A stretch of 64,000 nt of DNA. Origin: Gnetum montanum (lineage: Eukaryota > Streptophyta > Gnetopsida > Gnetales > Gnetaceae). Shown one piece after another: positions 35,020-46,899 of this stretch (position 1 is the first letter of the stretch; each line of letters opens with the position of its first letter). The DNA lies in assembly GCA_015680685.1 (NCBI GenBank), contig MNCI01008572.1, positions 1,578,128 through 1,642,127 of the forward strand. Direction: 5' to 3'. Made by a program: the position numbers and the translations under genes. The notes below the pieces were generated by a model, which had not been told where the DNA came from, made no database searches, and saw only the letters and a list, made by a program, of their open reading frames with translations.

Positions 35020-35140
35020 AAACCCCTATTTATACCCTTCAGGGTTACATGACATGTTACTTTTCTAGGATGTCCCATGTCCTATGCATAACATGGGATG
35101 TCCCATGTCCTGCATGTAACATGGGACATCCCATGTTTCT
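35020..35140 (-). promoter_or_regulatory. Promoter-like: TATA box plus 28-bp palindromic array
   Basis: Read on the minus strand, TATAAATAGG lies within 35023-35037. About 30 bp upstream begin 2.5 tandem copies of a 28-bp unit (35067-35136). Each unit carries a near-perfect palindrome of the type ACATGGGATGTCCCATGT (35091-35108; 35119-35136; partial at 35067-35080). The spacing to the TATA box and regular period resemble an enhancer array. It would drive the antisense gene. Function is inferred. Confidence 0.55.
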
Positions 35141-35259
35141 TGCATCATAGCACATAGATTTTGAAAAAAGAAAAAAGGAAGAAAGAAGAGAGAAATTTTT
35201 TCTTGATAAACATTTGATTCAACACCTCACTTTAAGCCTTCAACATTGGCTCAAGACTT

Positions 35260-35376
35260 TACACTATAAGCACCGTAACGGTCCACTATGACCTTAAACT
35301 AGTAATTTTGAAATTTCCTTTACACTATAGGCACAATGATGGTCCAGTAAGATCTTAAACTAGCAATTTTAAGATA
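35260..35376 (+). repeat. Two tandem 61-bp units
   Basis: ACACTATAAGCACCGTAACG and ACACTATAGGCACAATGATG begin two units 61 bp apart; each contains CTTAAACTAG like the 27-bp minisatellite at 29.7-30.1 kb. Confidence 0.7.
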
Positions 35377-35444
35377 TTGCATAATTACATTGCATGCATT
35401 TCACTTCATGTTGCTATATTAGGTAGGTGCCACTTCATGTATTT

Positions 35445-35466
35445 TGTTTGTTGGCTATTTTGTAGG
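35445..35466 (+). other. Strong 3' splice-site-like sequence before RT
   Basis: A T-rich tract ends TTGGCTATTTTGTAG at about 35465. From the next base the frame GATTGCTTA runs, with two stops, straight into the RT domain. Ogre-type elements are known to have an intron between protease and RT. Whether this site is used is unknown. Confidence 0.4.
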
Positions 35467-38200
35467 ATTGCTTAGGAATGGTTGCACATGACGATCTCCA
35501 TTTTCCCTTAATCTTGACTGGACCCCATGGCAGATTCATGAGATGCTTTAACATGGAGCTTGTAAACTTTGAGCCCCTTCCTTGTAACACTAGTGTATCA
35601 TCCTTAGAAACATTACTAGACTAGCCAGGACATCTAGTTCGAGCCTTATACTTGGAAGTCAGTGACATAACTAAGGATCCACTTATAGAAATTCCCGTAA
35701 CCACATGTAGAGGTGAGGTGAGAACTTGAAAGCTTAGCTCTTTACTAGAGCCACAGGTTCAACAAAATATCTCTAGAGTCCTCAACAATAATATTAAAGT
35801 GTTTGCATGGTCTTATGAAGATATGGCAAGATTATACCCATGCATAATACAACACAACATTATCTTAGATTCATGTGTCAAAGCAGTCAAACAAAAAGCT
35901 CACAAAATTAAACTAGAGATTGCATTAGCTATGCACAATGAAATCACCAAGCTTTACCAAGCTGGATTCATCTAGGTGGTCGATTATATAGATTGGGTAT
36001 CAAACATTGTGGTCATCCCCAAGAAAATTGGAGGGATATGCATTTGTATAGACTTCCAAGATTTGAAAAAAGCAGCCATCAAGGACAATGTTCCATTGCC
36101 CAGTATTGACCAACTGGTCAATACTATGGTTGGCCATACTTTATTATCCTTCATGGATGGATTCTTGGGATACAATCAAATCCATATAAACCCAGAACAT
36201 CAACTTGCTACTACCTTCATGACCCCTTGGGTAATGTTTTGTTACAGAATGATGCCCTTTAGACTAAAAAATGTTGGAGCAACATACCAATGGGCAATGA
36301 CTTACATTTTTAGTGACTATCTTTCAGAATGACTAAATGACTATGTGGATGATATAGCAGTTAAATCAAAGAAAGCTCCTAATCATGCAAATGAATTGAA
36401 CCTAGTTCTTCAATGTTACCATAGGCATGACCTTCGTCTCAATCCCAAAAAATGTGTCTTTGGCATAAAAAATGGATGCATGTTAGGCTTCATAGTGTTA
36501 GAAACAGGAATACGTGTAGACCTAGACAAAGTTAAAGCCATTATCAACTTAGCACCATCCACAAACCTTAAAGAGTTATATGGGTTGCAAGGTAGGATAT
36601 AGTTCATATAGAGATTTATCACAAGGTTGATAGATAATTTGCTTCCAATACAAAACTTACTTAAAAAAGGAGCTAACTTTGAATGGATGAACCAATGCCA
36701 AGAGGCATTTGACAACTTGAAAAAGAAGCCTATTCATCTTCCTACCATCTACCCTCCACAAAGGGATATGCCCTTTTACATTTATCTTGCAACTTTAGAT
36801 ACATCCATTGCTTCTATGCTCACTCAAAAGAGAGATGATGGCTCTAAAATTCTTGTTTACTACCTGAGTCATGCCTTAATAGCTTACAAAGCAAAATATA
36901 GTGATGTAGAAAAAAATTGCCTTGCTTTGGTATTTGCACTTACAAAATGGAGACACTATTTGTTTTGTAGCCCAGTCAACATCATTTGCAAAAAAACGTA
37001 CTCAAGACCATTATAACCAATATATATGATAGTAGTAGGATAGCCAAGTGGAAAGCAATAACTGCAGAATTTGATCTACACTAGGTAGCGCAGTCATCTA
37101 CAAAGGGTTAAGAGATAGCCATACAACTTATGGCTTCACCCACCGATGACTAGGCAACAATAGAACCCGAATTTCTAGATGAGCATATTAACAATATAAG
37201 CATAGTACTTGTAGAATTTGAAGCTATTTTACACTTTGATGGTGCCTCAACCATACAAGATGGTAGTGTTGTTGTTGTCCTCACCTTTCCCTTTGAGGAT
37301 ATTTGACCTTTCGCATACCACTTCATGTTCCTTTGCATGAATAATGTAGTAGAATACAAGGGTCTCCTTAGGGGCATTTTAGTAGCTCAAGAGTTAGGGA
37401 TCCAGAATTTAGCAATTCAAGGCAATTCACAATTGGTCATTAACCAAGTCATAGAGGTCTATGCTTGTAAAGCACAACACTTACAACCTTACTATGATCT
37501 AGCAAAGTACTTACTAAAACAATTTTCAATCTTAGATGTTCAATACATCCCTTGCAACAAAAACACTATAGCTGATGCATTAGCCACGTTAGCTTTAAGC
37601 ATGCCACCACACACATTTGCTACCTTACCCACTTCAATAGTGAAATGCATTGACCCTATCATTCATACAACAAATATCACATTTGTAAGTGCGGCCCACA
37701 CTCAAGAATGGTATGATGATGTCAAAACATATCTCCAACATGGTGAGCCTTTGCAAGGCTTAACATCTGCCCAAAAAAACTTAGTATGAAAATGAGCATA
37801 GTAGTATGTCCTTGTAGGTGATGGTGCTTTATGCTGGAGATCTTATGATGGGATACTACTAACTTATGTAAGTAGCAAAGAAGCCTAAAGAATTGTTGAT
37901 CAAGTCCACAAGGGATTGTGTCGAGGCCACATAGCTCCTAGAGCTATGGCAGCAAAAATTAGACATCTAGGCTATTATTGGCCCTATATGGAGTGTGATT
38001 GCCTCTCTAATGTTAGGACATGTGATATATGTCAATGCCACAGGAATCTAATACATGTATCACCTATTGAGTTGCATACCATGCAAATCACATGGCCTTT
38101 TCAACGTTAGGGACTAGACATCATAGGGCCCATAATGCCCAAGTCTTTTGTAGGACATTTAATTTTTCCATTTGTTATGAGAAAAGTTCCTTTGAATTGC
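35466..38200 (+). pseudogene. Tat-type polymerase: RT, RNase H, aRNH, truncated integrase
   Basis: RT: VSNIVVIPKKIGG, then NVPLPSIDQLV, LLSFMDGFLGYNQIHI, MMPFRLKNVGATYQWAM and DYVDDIAVKS with an intact YVDD at 36342-36353. RNase H: 36627-37016 (EAFDNLKKKPI, ATLDTSIASML and KYSDVEKNCLALVFAL). The extra RNase H of the Tat lineage: FDGASTIQDGS (about 37235), NNVVEYKGLLRG, IQGNSQLVINQVIE and NTIADALATLAL (37325-37640). Integrase zinc-finger part: HKGLCRGHIAP, RHLGYYWPYM and CDICQCH (37905-38040), then LDIIGPIMPKS, after which the core is cut off near 38200. Stops include a TGA just before YVDD and one after the integrase finger. Close relative of the minus-strand copy at 20.3-23.5 kb. Confidence 0.85.
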
Positions 38201-38339
38201 ATGGTTTTGTGAATGTAGATTGGTATGGTAATCTTGATCACTAAAAATCCACAACTAGATTTCCTTCAAAATGAACACAAGTGTTATTAGCTAGATCCAC
38301 ATGAAAAAAAGTTGTATTTTATTATTAACAACTAAAATT

Positions 38340-38690
38340 AAGTATGTAGCAACTTCTCAATCAAGGAAGGAAGTAGTTTGACTACAACGATTAGTTAATG
38401 ACTTTGGGCAAGGGTCCAAGAAAAAATAATTCTCTTCTGATAATCAAAGTGACATGTTCATTTTAAATAATCTTGGGTTCTATGCAAGGGTAAAGCATAT
38501 TGAAATTCATTATCATTTCATATGGGATTAGATTGAAAAGGAAGGATTTCTCTTGAGAAGGTTCTTGCTTCTAAAAATCTAGTAGACATGATGACTAGGG
38601 TTATTCCTTTGGATAAATTTAAATGGTATATAAAAGAACATAGGTTGGAAACTATGAAATGTAATGATTGCTTCTAGTTGTAATACCTTA
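38340..38690 (+). pseudogene. Ty1/copia RNase H C-terminal fragment
   Basis: Across two frames: RKEVVWLQRLVNDFG, then DNQSDMFILNNLGFYARVKH, HIEIHYHFIWD, and KVLASKNLVDMMTRVIPLDK followed by FKWY. This is the ADH-KHI-x-x-x-YHF-R and NLADMMTK-LP-x-KF end of copia RNase H. Stop codons and frame shifts; no RT or integrase in the window. Confidence 0.75.
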
Positions 38691-39214
38691 CAATAAACAA
38701 AAAATGAAAGAATTCTAATGGATATGTTTCTTTTTCTAATCAAACAACCTACCCTATTGCATGTAATAGTTGTGAATTGTCAAAATGATTAATGATGTTG
38801 TAGGTATCTCCTACTAATTTGGTATATGTAATAACATATTTTATCTTGTTATTTTTTTATCATCATCCTTATTTAGCTTGTAAAATCAATATATAAGTGA
38901 GGGGTTGGAACATGGAGAAAACTAAGGGTTGCATTATGGGATCAAGTTACATTAAGTAATCAAGTGAGGGAGTAAGTAAGTCTTCCATTGTTTAAGGTCT
39001 TTTGCTATTAAATATGTTCTCATCTTTTGTAATTCTTTATTGAAATTAAAACTTGGTAGGAGTTAGAGCTACTGTTGTAATTTTTGTAAGCTTTTTCCAT
39101 GATACTTCCTCTATTATTTGTGCATTTCTTCTAAATTCATGATTGAATTTCTACCTTTGTTGCTTGCTATTAGTCTATTAATTTTCTTAATTAAGGTGTA
39201 AATTAACAAACTTG
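38691..39214 (+). other. Probable Copia 3' LTR piece
   Basis: Follows the end of the copia RNase H and contains a TATA-like CAATATATAAGTGAGGGG (about 38888). The Athila-like element 2 is inserted at its right end, and the continuation should lie after 52456. No second LTR copy is present to confirm the limits. Confidence 0.4.
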
Positions 39215-39219
39215 GTATG
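39215..39219. repeat. Target-site duplication, left (GTATG)
   Basis: Matches 52452-52456 exactly. Flanks element 2. Confidence 0.85.
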
Positions 39220-40116
39220 TGATGAGCAAAAACGTACCCCTACACCAAACTATATAAATCATAAAGTGTTCATATGCAATTTGGTCGAATTCCATGGATT
39301 TTATAATTTTCAGTGCACTAGTTTCCTAGAAAGTGAATCTTTCCTTAAGGTCAATCGTTGTCTTCCCAATTACACATGTGATGTACACTAGTATGGTTAA
39401 GTGTAATTGAGGCATATGATTTTTATCATTTTATATTTTTATGGTTTTGGTTCTTAAAGAGAAATTAAGTAGTTGGACTAACTAACTTGATTTAACTAAT
39501 TCTCAAATGTCTAACTAGTCCTAACATAAGCATCTAGTCCCACTTTTTGTACACATCCTAAACTCATGTATCTATTGTGGGGCGACCAAGCACTATGCTA
39601 TTGGACATACCATGTAATAACACTTTTGGGATTACCAAGTGAATACATGTTATGCTCAAAGTGGTCGTACTTATGTGTTTAATCTATCTTGCTTAATCAT
39701 TTCATTAATAATTGAAAGCATTAAATAAATAATTGAAAACATTAAATGCATAAAAAAATATTTAATCTATCCAAAGTGCTACAAGGTTTATTAGAAAGCT
39801 CATCTTTATTTCTGCACATACTATCATGCTCAAGTATAACAATGCTTGAATAAAGATATGTACACTCAATGACTCCTATTGTAGGCACTCGAGAGAAAAA
39901 TTCTAACTTTTGAATGGAAAAACTGTAAGAGCTTTGGTACAACTAAAGTCTCTATCACCATAAATGTGATTGGTAGCTACATATTTATAGCTGAAAATAG
40001 ACACTACACTGAAGGGGCCTTTTCAATGCATGATACAATGTGTTGACAAGGCCTCATTGATGAAGCTACGTCAACGAGGCCTCATGAACATAGCCAACCA
40101 AGCTATGACTCATCTT
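39220..40116 (-). repeat. 3' LTR of element 2 (897 bp)
   Basis: On the plus strand begins TGATGAG and ends near GACTCATCT; aligns with 51388-52451. On the minus strand it has TATAAATATG (about 39981-39990) preceded by an array of GAGGCCTCATYGATG-like palindromic motifs (40015-40090). Confidence 0.85.
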
Positions 40117-40499
40117 ACTCACACAACTGAATGAAAACTCATCCTCAAGTTCTTTTAGAAGATTGGAAAGGTATGATATTATTGACTAAATTTTCTCAAA
40201 AAAAAAATAGACTAATTGACTTGACAAAAAATGGAGTGCCTAGGTGTATGGATCAACACATTACAAAAATGGTGGTGCTTAGGACATAAAATTGAACACC
40301 ATAACACAACTCTTAAAACTTGGATAGAATGTTCCTTGATGGTGTGAAGTGTGGTGAAGAAGATCATATGGTCCCAGGTAGTAGTGGCTCTTGAGGTTTC
40401 AAGGGACCTTCATCGGCTTCATGCACGGGTAGTAGTTGAGATGGCTATGGCTATCCTATTGTTGCCGCAACTTCAAGAGAGAGGTAGAAACAAACCAGC

Positions 40500-43210
40500 A
40501 ATGTTTTTATTTTTTCTTCCTTGCTTTTGGGATTGTGCACCATCCATGTAGCTTCCATGATGTGGGTTGAAACATGCACATCCCAGGAACATAGGATTGC
40601 TAGAAATAGCTCCTTCACATTGATGAACTAGGTAGCAAACTATTTTTCAATGTCGAATACTCTGACTATGTCCTTCAACTTCTGCTATTCATTCATCCAT
40701 TTGGATAGGTTCTTAATAGTTGATCGTTGATCTATGGTGTATGCTTTATGAACTTCGAGTTCAGTGTTTGCAGTCTCAAGATTTTGCTTGGTGTCTTTGT
40801 GATGCTTGAACTCTACCTTATATAACAAATAGGAGCTAGCCACTTTTTTTCCCAAAAAATATGAGCTACCTTATATAACAAATACGAGCTACCTTATATA
40901 ACAAATACGAGCTATCCAATAGTCATCATTAGCAAGTTTGCATAATAGAGATTAGCCAATACCATATATTCTATCATTTCTTTGATTTGCAACTCCTTCA
41001 AGAAGATCTCTACTTTATTATAGGAATTAATTCCATCAATGATGAACTACCACACTTTTCTTCCTTATTGGAGTTACTAGAGGGCTTCATTTACTTTTGT
41101 CTTCATCATTTGGATGTGTTTTTCATTAACTTCCTTCTATAGGACAACCTAGTCTTTGTAGTGATTCTTCACTCTTTCAAATTTGAGGACCTTATTCTTC
41201 TAGGTAGTGATCTCAATGGTAGACTTCTGGTGTAAGGCAAGCACTTCCTCCATTGATACATTTTAATTTTCTGTGACTAATATCCTTAATTATATGTTCA
41301 CCTTGGCAAGTTTCCCTTGTTTTTGATGAATAAATACTTGCATTTGGTCCTTCTAAGCATTAACATTGTGTAAGTAATGATTCTCAATTAGATGGATAAT
41401 GATTGAATTGAGTCCATAAAGGTTGAGTCCATCAATTGGTTGAATTGAGTACGTTTTTTCTTTAGCTATGAATTGAGATTAAAATTGTTCCTGAAGCTAT
41501 TTAGACATTTCATCTCTTATTACTACTATACTGAGGATTGTAGGATTAGCAAGTTGGGCATGTAGTTCGACAACCTCCATGATCAAGCATTGATTTCATT
41601 CTTGAGAAGTTTCAAGTTACCCTTACAAAACAATGCATTTGCCCCTTGTCGTGATGTCTTTCAAAAAATCAAAGATGTTTGGAATCGATTGCTCAATTTC
41701 CACCAGTCGTTCTAACAATTCTTCATGTTGGGATACGTTTAACTTTCCACAAACTATGCCTATGGATGTTTGCACATCTTAAAGTGTAGATACATCTAGC
41801 ACAAATGCCATGGGTGCATTTAGTAATTTTGGTACATGGCTAGAAACAACTTCAACCACTATTTCCTATCATTGGTGCTACATCACCAAGACAATTTTCC
41901 CTTTGCCTTCCTCCAAATGCACCAAGAAGGTGGTGGCATTCTTAGAGATTTTTGGAAATAACTGGTGTTAAGATGAAGACATCATCACCTCCTAAGCATT
42001 GGGATCTAACCTCATAGATAACTATGTTCATTGGGTAGGGATGATTGATCCACCCCTCTCCATTTGGCTAACTATTCAAGCCACCTCATTAAGATGACTC
42101 ATTGCTAGTCAATATCTAGATCGATCTAGCCCACTTGTTCCTACACATTGCTCTTGTTTACTCAAGAGCTATTCTTGGATTTTGTGCAAGTTATCAACTG
42201 GTGCATAGACCTCTAGTGTTGTTTCTTGAGTAAGTGGTGGAGGCAACTACTCCTCTTCTTAGGTTGTTATCATCATCTTGTCTTTCATGATCTCAGATCA
42301 TGAAGCCAAAGGAGCATGCCTGAGTGTATCATTGGAGTAGTGGATGATACCTACCCTTTTGCAATGTTTCTAGATAACATGAAAAGGGTAGGATTTTCCT
42401 TCTATGTTCATTTTCCTTGAAGCACTTTTTGATCTCTAATAAGATCAGTTGTAAAAGGCTGATGGGAAATTTCCTACTTAGAGTGATACATGCTTGGGTG
42501 GAGAAAGTAGTCACCTTACTTGACCTCACCATTGGATTGAGGTGATAGGCTAAAATTTCCAAATAAATTCACTCCATTGATTTGAACGTGCCATACTCCT
42601 TATAGTCAACCTTGTAACATCACTAGGTCTAGTCCTTCTTAGCCTTAGTATCACCCTTCATGGATAGTTCTACCAGTTGTGTCTTGGTGTTAGGCAACCC
42701 CAATGCTCATGTGATAGCTTCTACTAAGTAGGATACTTGAATGTCTTTGATTTTGATAATGGAACTAAACCTTCTATTATTTGAAAAGAGGTATGTCTCT
42801 CTCATGTACCACTTCCCACTGGATGTGATGATTGGCCACATGGGAGAGGTTTGTAGTTGAGTTTTGACATTTGCTAGAGCTTTCTGTAAGAATGGTCTAA
42901 AGTTGATCTCTTGAAGAACTGATGATTGAATTTCTTAGGACCTAATGATGTTAAGGTAGGCTTGAGTCAAAGTAACTTCAAGCCTTGGTATGGGTCTAGG
43001 CACTTCTCATTGTGATTGTTCTATGGGCAATTCTTATTTTAGAATTTGTTGAATAGATTCAACCTAGGGCTCCTTATGAAGAGGTCTCATTTCATGTGTT
43101 GCCTCTAGCGATTCTTAGGCTTTTTCTTGTTGGCCCCTTCTAGCATTAGGCCACTTCTCCCTTAGTTGAGAGGGTTTTCTTTCCTATGGGCATTTCTTTT
43201 TTGGTGTCAT
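40500..43210 (-). pseudogene. Extra ORF (aORF) between integrase and 3' LTR, decayed
   Basis: Begins at ATG 43208-43210, right after a splice-acceptor-like GTGATTATAG, with MTPKKKCP and a Lys/Arg-rich start. A recognisably protein-like middle follows: KALANVKTQLQTSPMWPIIT, SGKWYMRETYLFSNNRRFSS (about 42770-42830), then 42329-42562 open (LAYHLNPMVRSSKVTTF), then long Lys/Glu-rich stretches to about 40.5 kb that look like coiled coil (for example SMEEVLALHQKSTIEITT). Many stops. SGKWY-RE-x-x-x-SNNRRF recalls a plant-transposon protein domain seen in element-borne ORFs; the function is unknown. It is absent from element 1. Confidence 0.5.
40811..40908 (-). repeat. 23-bp tandem repeat in the extra ORF
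   Basis: CTACCTTATATAACAAATA occurs three times: 40812-40831, 40866-40884 and 40889-40907, the last two in perfect tandem with 23-bp period. Confidence 0.85.
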
Positions 43211-43639
43211 CTATAATCACAATGAGACCATGGGTTAGTAATCATTGTGTAGCATAAAGTAATTGAAATACCTTTATCTCTTAAGAATATTTACACTTGG
43301 CTAAGTTGTGATTATTCATGTGTTATTGTTAATAAGTCATCTTGGAGGTTGTTGGAAGGGTTAACTATAAAAAAAGGTTGATGTTTATATGTTATTAAAG
43401 TTATTAATCCTTTTGGGTAGATAAAAATATTTCCAAAAATTTTCATCAATTTTTCATCAAAAACGTTAATGTTTATAACCCCCATAATAAAGATCTTACC
43501 TTCAGTAACTACAGGGTCAAAGAATGAAGTGATTTGGAAAAAAAATTGAGAAGTTGTAACCTCTAGAAGGTTTTGGGCTTTGAAAATTACAAAATCTTCC
43601 TGTGTGTTATGAGAAAATGACAAAAAATTACGAAGTTCA

Positions 43640-43740
43640 TGGTAGTATATATATAGCATGTATGCATTTCATCGACGAGGCCTCATCGATGGAGCCTCAT
43701 CGATGTGGTTAGCTACGTTGAGGAGGCCTCATCGACGTAG
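43640..43740 (-). promoter_or_regulatory. Internal LTR-like promoter upstream of the extra ORF
   Basis: On the minus strand, three copies of GAGGCCTCATCGATG-like palindromic motifs (43720-43737, 43692-43705, 43670-43691) are followed by TATATATATAC (43643-43655). The U3 of this element's own LTRs has the same architecture (GAGGCCTCATYGATG array, then TATAAATATG). It lies about 430 bp before the extra ORF. Promoter function is inferred. Confidence 0.5.
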
Positions 43741-43759
43741 CTGTTGACCACCGTAGATG

Positions 43760-45329
43760 ATTGTTGACTTTAGTCAAACTTGTAAAATACAAAGAATTTT
43801 TCAATGAAATTAGGGTCAAATGAAAGCTCAAAAGGCCAAGAACAATATGAAAACATGAAAAGAGGTTTTTGGAGCTTATAAATTCAAAAACTTGATTCGG
43901 GGGATAAATGAATGAAAAGGTTAAGGATTACTAAGTGGAATACTCAATGGAATAATGTCAAAGGTAAGGAACCATAACTAATCAAATCAAAAGCTATGCA
44001 AGTGGATCCTCCCCATAGCAGGCTCATACCTTTGTTGCCCTTGCATAACCTCAACCAAGGAGTCCATGGGTTCCATAATTGATTTATGTTTATGAAAAGT
44101 TAAAGACCAATAAGAAAGAATCTATCCAAGAATTCCAACACATCAGACCAAGACATAGAGCATAACATAGAATAAGATAGTGAGGTGAGTTATGGTAGCA
44201 TGGATGAATGATAGAGAAGGTGAAATGGAGCTTCAAATTAAGTTCATAAGAAGTCCCTTGTGGAATTTGTGTTTAAAATAACCGAGGAAGATCCATCCTC
44301 AGTTCGAACCAAAACCATCCACTTTCAATGACTTTGCATCACCACCCTAAGATCAATCCACCCACATGAAACACAAGAGTGCTTCCACAAGGCAACCATC
44401 ATTCAATAAGAATAGAGAAAAATAGAAATAGGAAGTGAGAGAGGGCCTTAGTTAAAAGGGACCTTCAAGCATAGGTACATGTCTTTCTAGTTTCATAACC
44501 AATGCTTGTAGCCCATTTATTTGTCCAAGGGGTGTGCTTTGAATTTCCATAATTTTTTTTGAAATGGGAACCACACCATGCAAGGACTTTATTTGTTGAT
44601 TAAGTCTAAGGGATGTGCCTTGAATTCTAATCATTTTTTAGATGGGAACCACACTATGCAAAGACTTTATGTGACTTCATATTAGTAGTTGGAATGTAAT
44701 GGTAAGAAATCTATGAAAAACACTCAAGAACTTAAGCAAGTAGAGAGTACAAAGAGTATTGAGTCCCCTTGAAGTTACAGCCTTTATAAACCTTTGAATC
44801 CTTCCTAATTCTAGAACTACCATGATCACCAATGAATTAAATTTTTTTTTTAATGACAGGGACCTCAAATTTTGAGAATAAGGAAAACCATAGAGTTTAT
44901 TGGATGTATGGATGACATGGACTCACTACCTTTTCCATGAAAAATAAGCCATGTCAAAGTTATCAGACATCAAAATTCAAAAATAGAAACCAAACATTGA
45001 CAATCACAACATTAAGCACAAACCATCATTACTAAATAGCAACAACAACACTATGTCCTATGATAATAAAGAAATTTTATTAGCAAAAATAAGGAAATAT
45101 CACACTCAAGAAAAACAAAACAAAGTAAAATATATAAGAAACTATAAAATAATTAAGAAAGGATAAAAGGTACTAATGATGGTGTAAAATTAGAAGAATT
45201 TGAATATTCAAAAATTTGTAAAATAAATAACTTGTAAAGTAAAAAGTAGAAAAACTGAGAAGCCATATGGATTGTTAGCATGGATGGCCATCTCCCTCAC
45301 AACTAAGTTGGAAGAAGGAGATATGAGAA
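43760..45329 (-). other. Spacer of element 2, shared with element 1
   Basis: Non-coding. GAGGGAGATGGCCATCC at about 45280-45305 and the AACTAAGGCCC block at about 44440-44460 correspond to 11540 and 12320 in element 1. The tract near 44520-44680 repeats a GGAACCACACxATGCAAGG segment twice. Confidence 0.6.
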
Positions 45330-46890
45330 ATAGAATGTGGTTGTCCATTCATCAAGGTGATTATTGCATTAGCCTATCTTAGTTCTAGAAAAGGCTTTAC
45401 TTCTTGCATGTTGAGCAACTACTTTTTATTTGGGCTTTTAGGTTTGTAAATTAACATGGCCCCAAAGAAAAATGTTTGATTAATTATATAAGGTTCCTCC
45501 CACAATGTTTGGAATTTTTCCCTTTAGGGTACATGTGCAAGGTTTCAATAGAGGATCTTATCTCCTAGTTGAAGTTTTACTTTCCTAATTTTGAGGTCAT
45601 GACATTACTTGTTGAATGTCTTGTACACCTCATTCAAGGATAGGACCATTAATTGATTTTTATCTAGCACATTTAGTTTGATCAATATTTATTTTTGTGC
45701 TAGACTTAGATCAATATTTAGATCATAGGGTATTGAGAGTGTACAAATCTTGGATTGAATCAAGAGCATTGGAAGTTTTTTGTACACTAACTCATAGGGA
45801 AAATAGCAAATAGGAAGTTTCCATGTTGAATGATAAGCCCAGAGGGCATCATTAAGTTTGCACTCCAATCTTTCCAATCTTTCATGTTAGCATCTTTATG
45901 ATCTCTTGGTTGGTTGCCTCTACTTGATCATTGGCTTTAGGATGGTAAGGTGTTATCAATTTATGTTCAACCCTCAAGCATTGCATTAACTTTTTAAAGT
46001 GACACCTATGAAATGAGTTACATTGTTAGATATTAGTGAACATGTCATCCCAAACCTATTTACAATATTTTGATGTACAATCAGTAATGGCTGCTACTTC
46101 TACCCATTTTGTGTAGTAGTTGACTACGAAGATAATATATGCCTTCCGATTGGACATAGGTGTGATAGAGCCCATGAAGTTAATGCCCCATATGTCAAAA
46201 GGTTCCAATGGCTGAATCCACTATTAAGGACCTTTCATGCAAGTGATCATCCCCCCATCTCATTGAAAATGTTAATAAGACTTAACGAATCAGGAAATCT
46301 GCACACACCTTGTAGAGGTATGCATTGATTTTGATAAAGTATTTATCCTGATGAAGAAATTATTGCTTCTTTCTAAAGTCAAAATATTTTGTCATCTCTT
46401 GAGTAAAAGGATATGTGATGATGCTATTATACCATGTTGTCTTTGTGGATGTTTGTTCATTTATTGCTCATCTAAAGAAGATTTTGTCTAGAAACTAATC
46501 AAAGAGTGGGCTCTCCTATTCTTTATTATTCCATCTTAAGTGAGAGAGGTGGTCAATGATCGCATTCTTGGTTCCTTTTTGATCTATCATTGTTAGATCA
46601 AATTCCTACAAGATCACAAGCCACCCTATGACACCAAGGCTCACTGTTGGCTTGTTCATGAGGAAGCAAATTGCATTGTGGTCTGTGTTCATAAAAAATT
46701 TGTAGCCAACCACATAGTACCTAAACTTTTCTAGAGCATAGACCATTGGAATTAGTTCCTAACTATGCTCCCACAATTTTTTGGTTCATGTAGTGGATAT
46801 AATATGGGCATTTCTTATTGTCCATTTGCATGAGCATTTCTCCCAAGGCATAGTTAGATGCATCTATCATGATTTGCAAGGGCTTGGACT
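45330..46890 (-). pseudogene. RNase H end and integrase of element 2
   Basis: Integrase core: LEPFDIWGINFMGSITPMS (about 46150-46210; the catalytic Asp of GIDFMGP is Asn), YIIFVVNYYTKWVEVAAI, and later LITPYHPKANDQVEATN-EI (about 45930-45975), the catalytic Glu segment. RNase H upstream is broken by stops. C-terminal LECKLNDALWAYHSTWKLP and PYELVYKKLPML lie at 45689-45877. Confidence 0.75.
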
Positions 46891-46899
46891 AGTCTAGTG

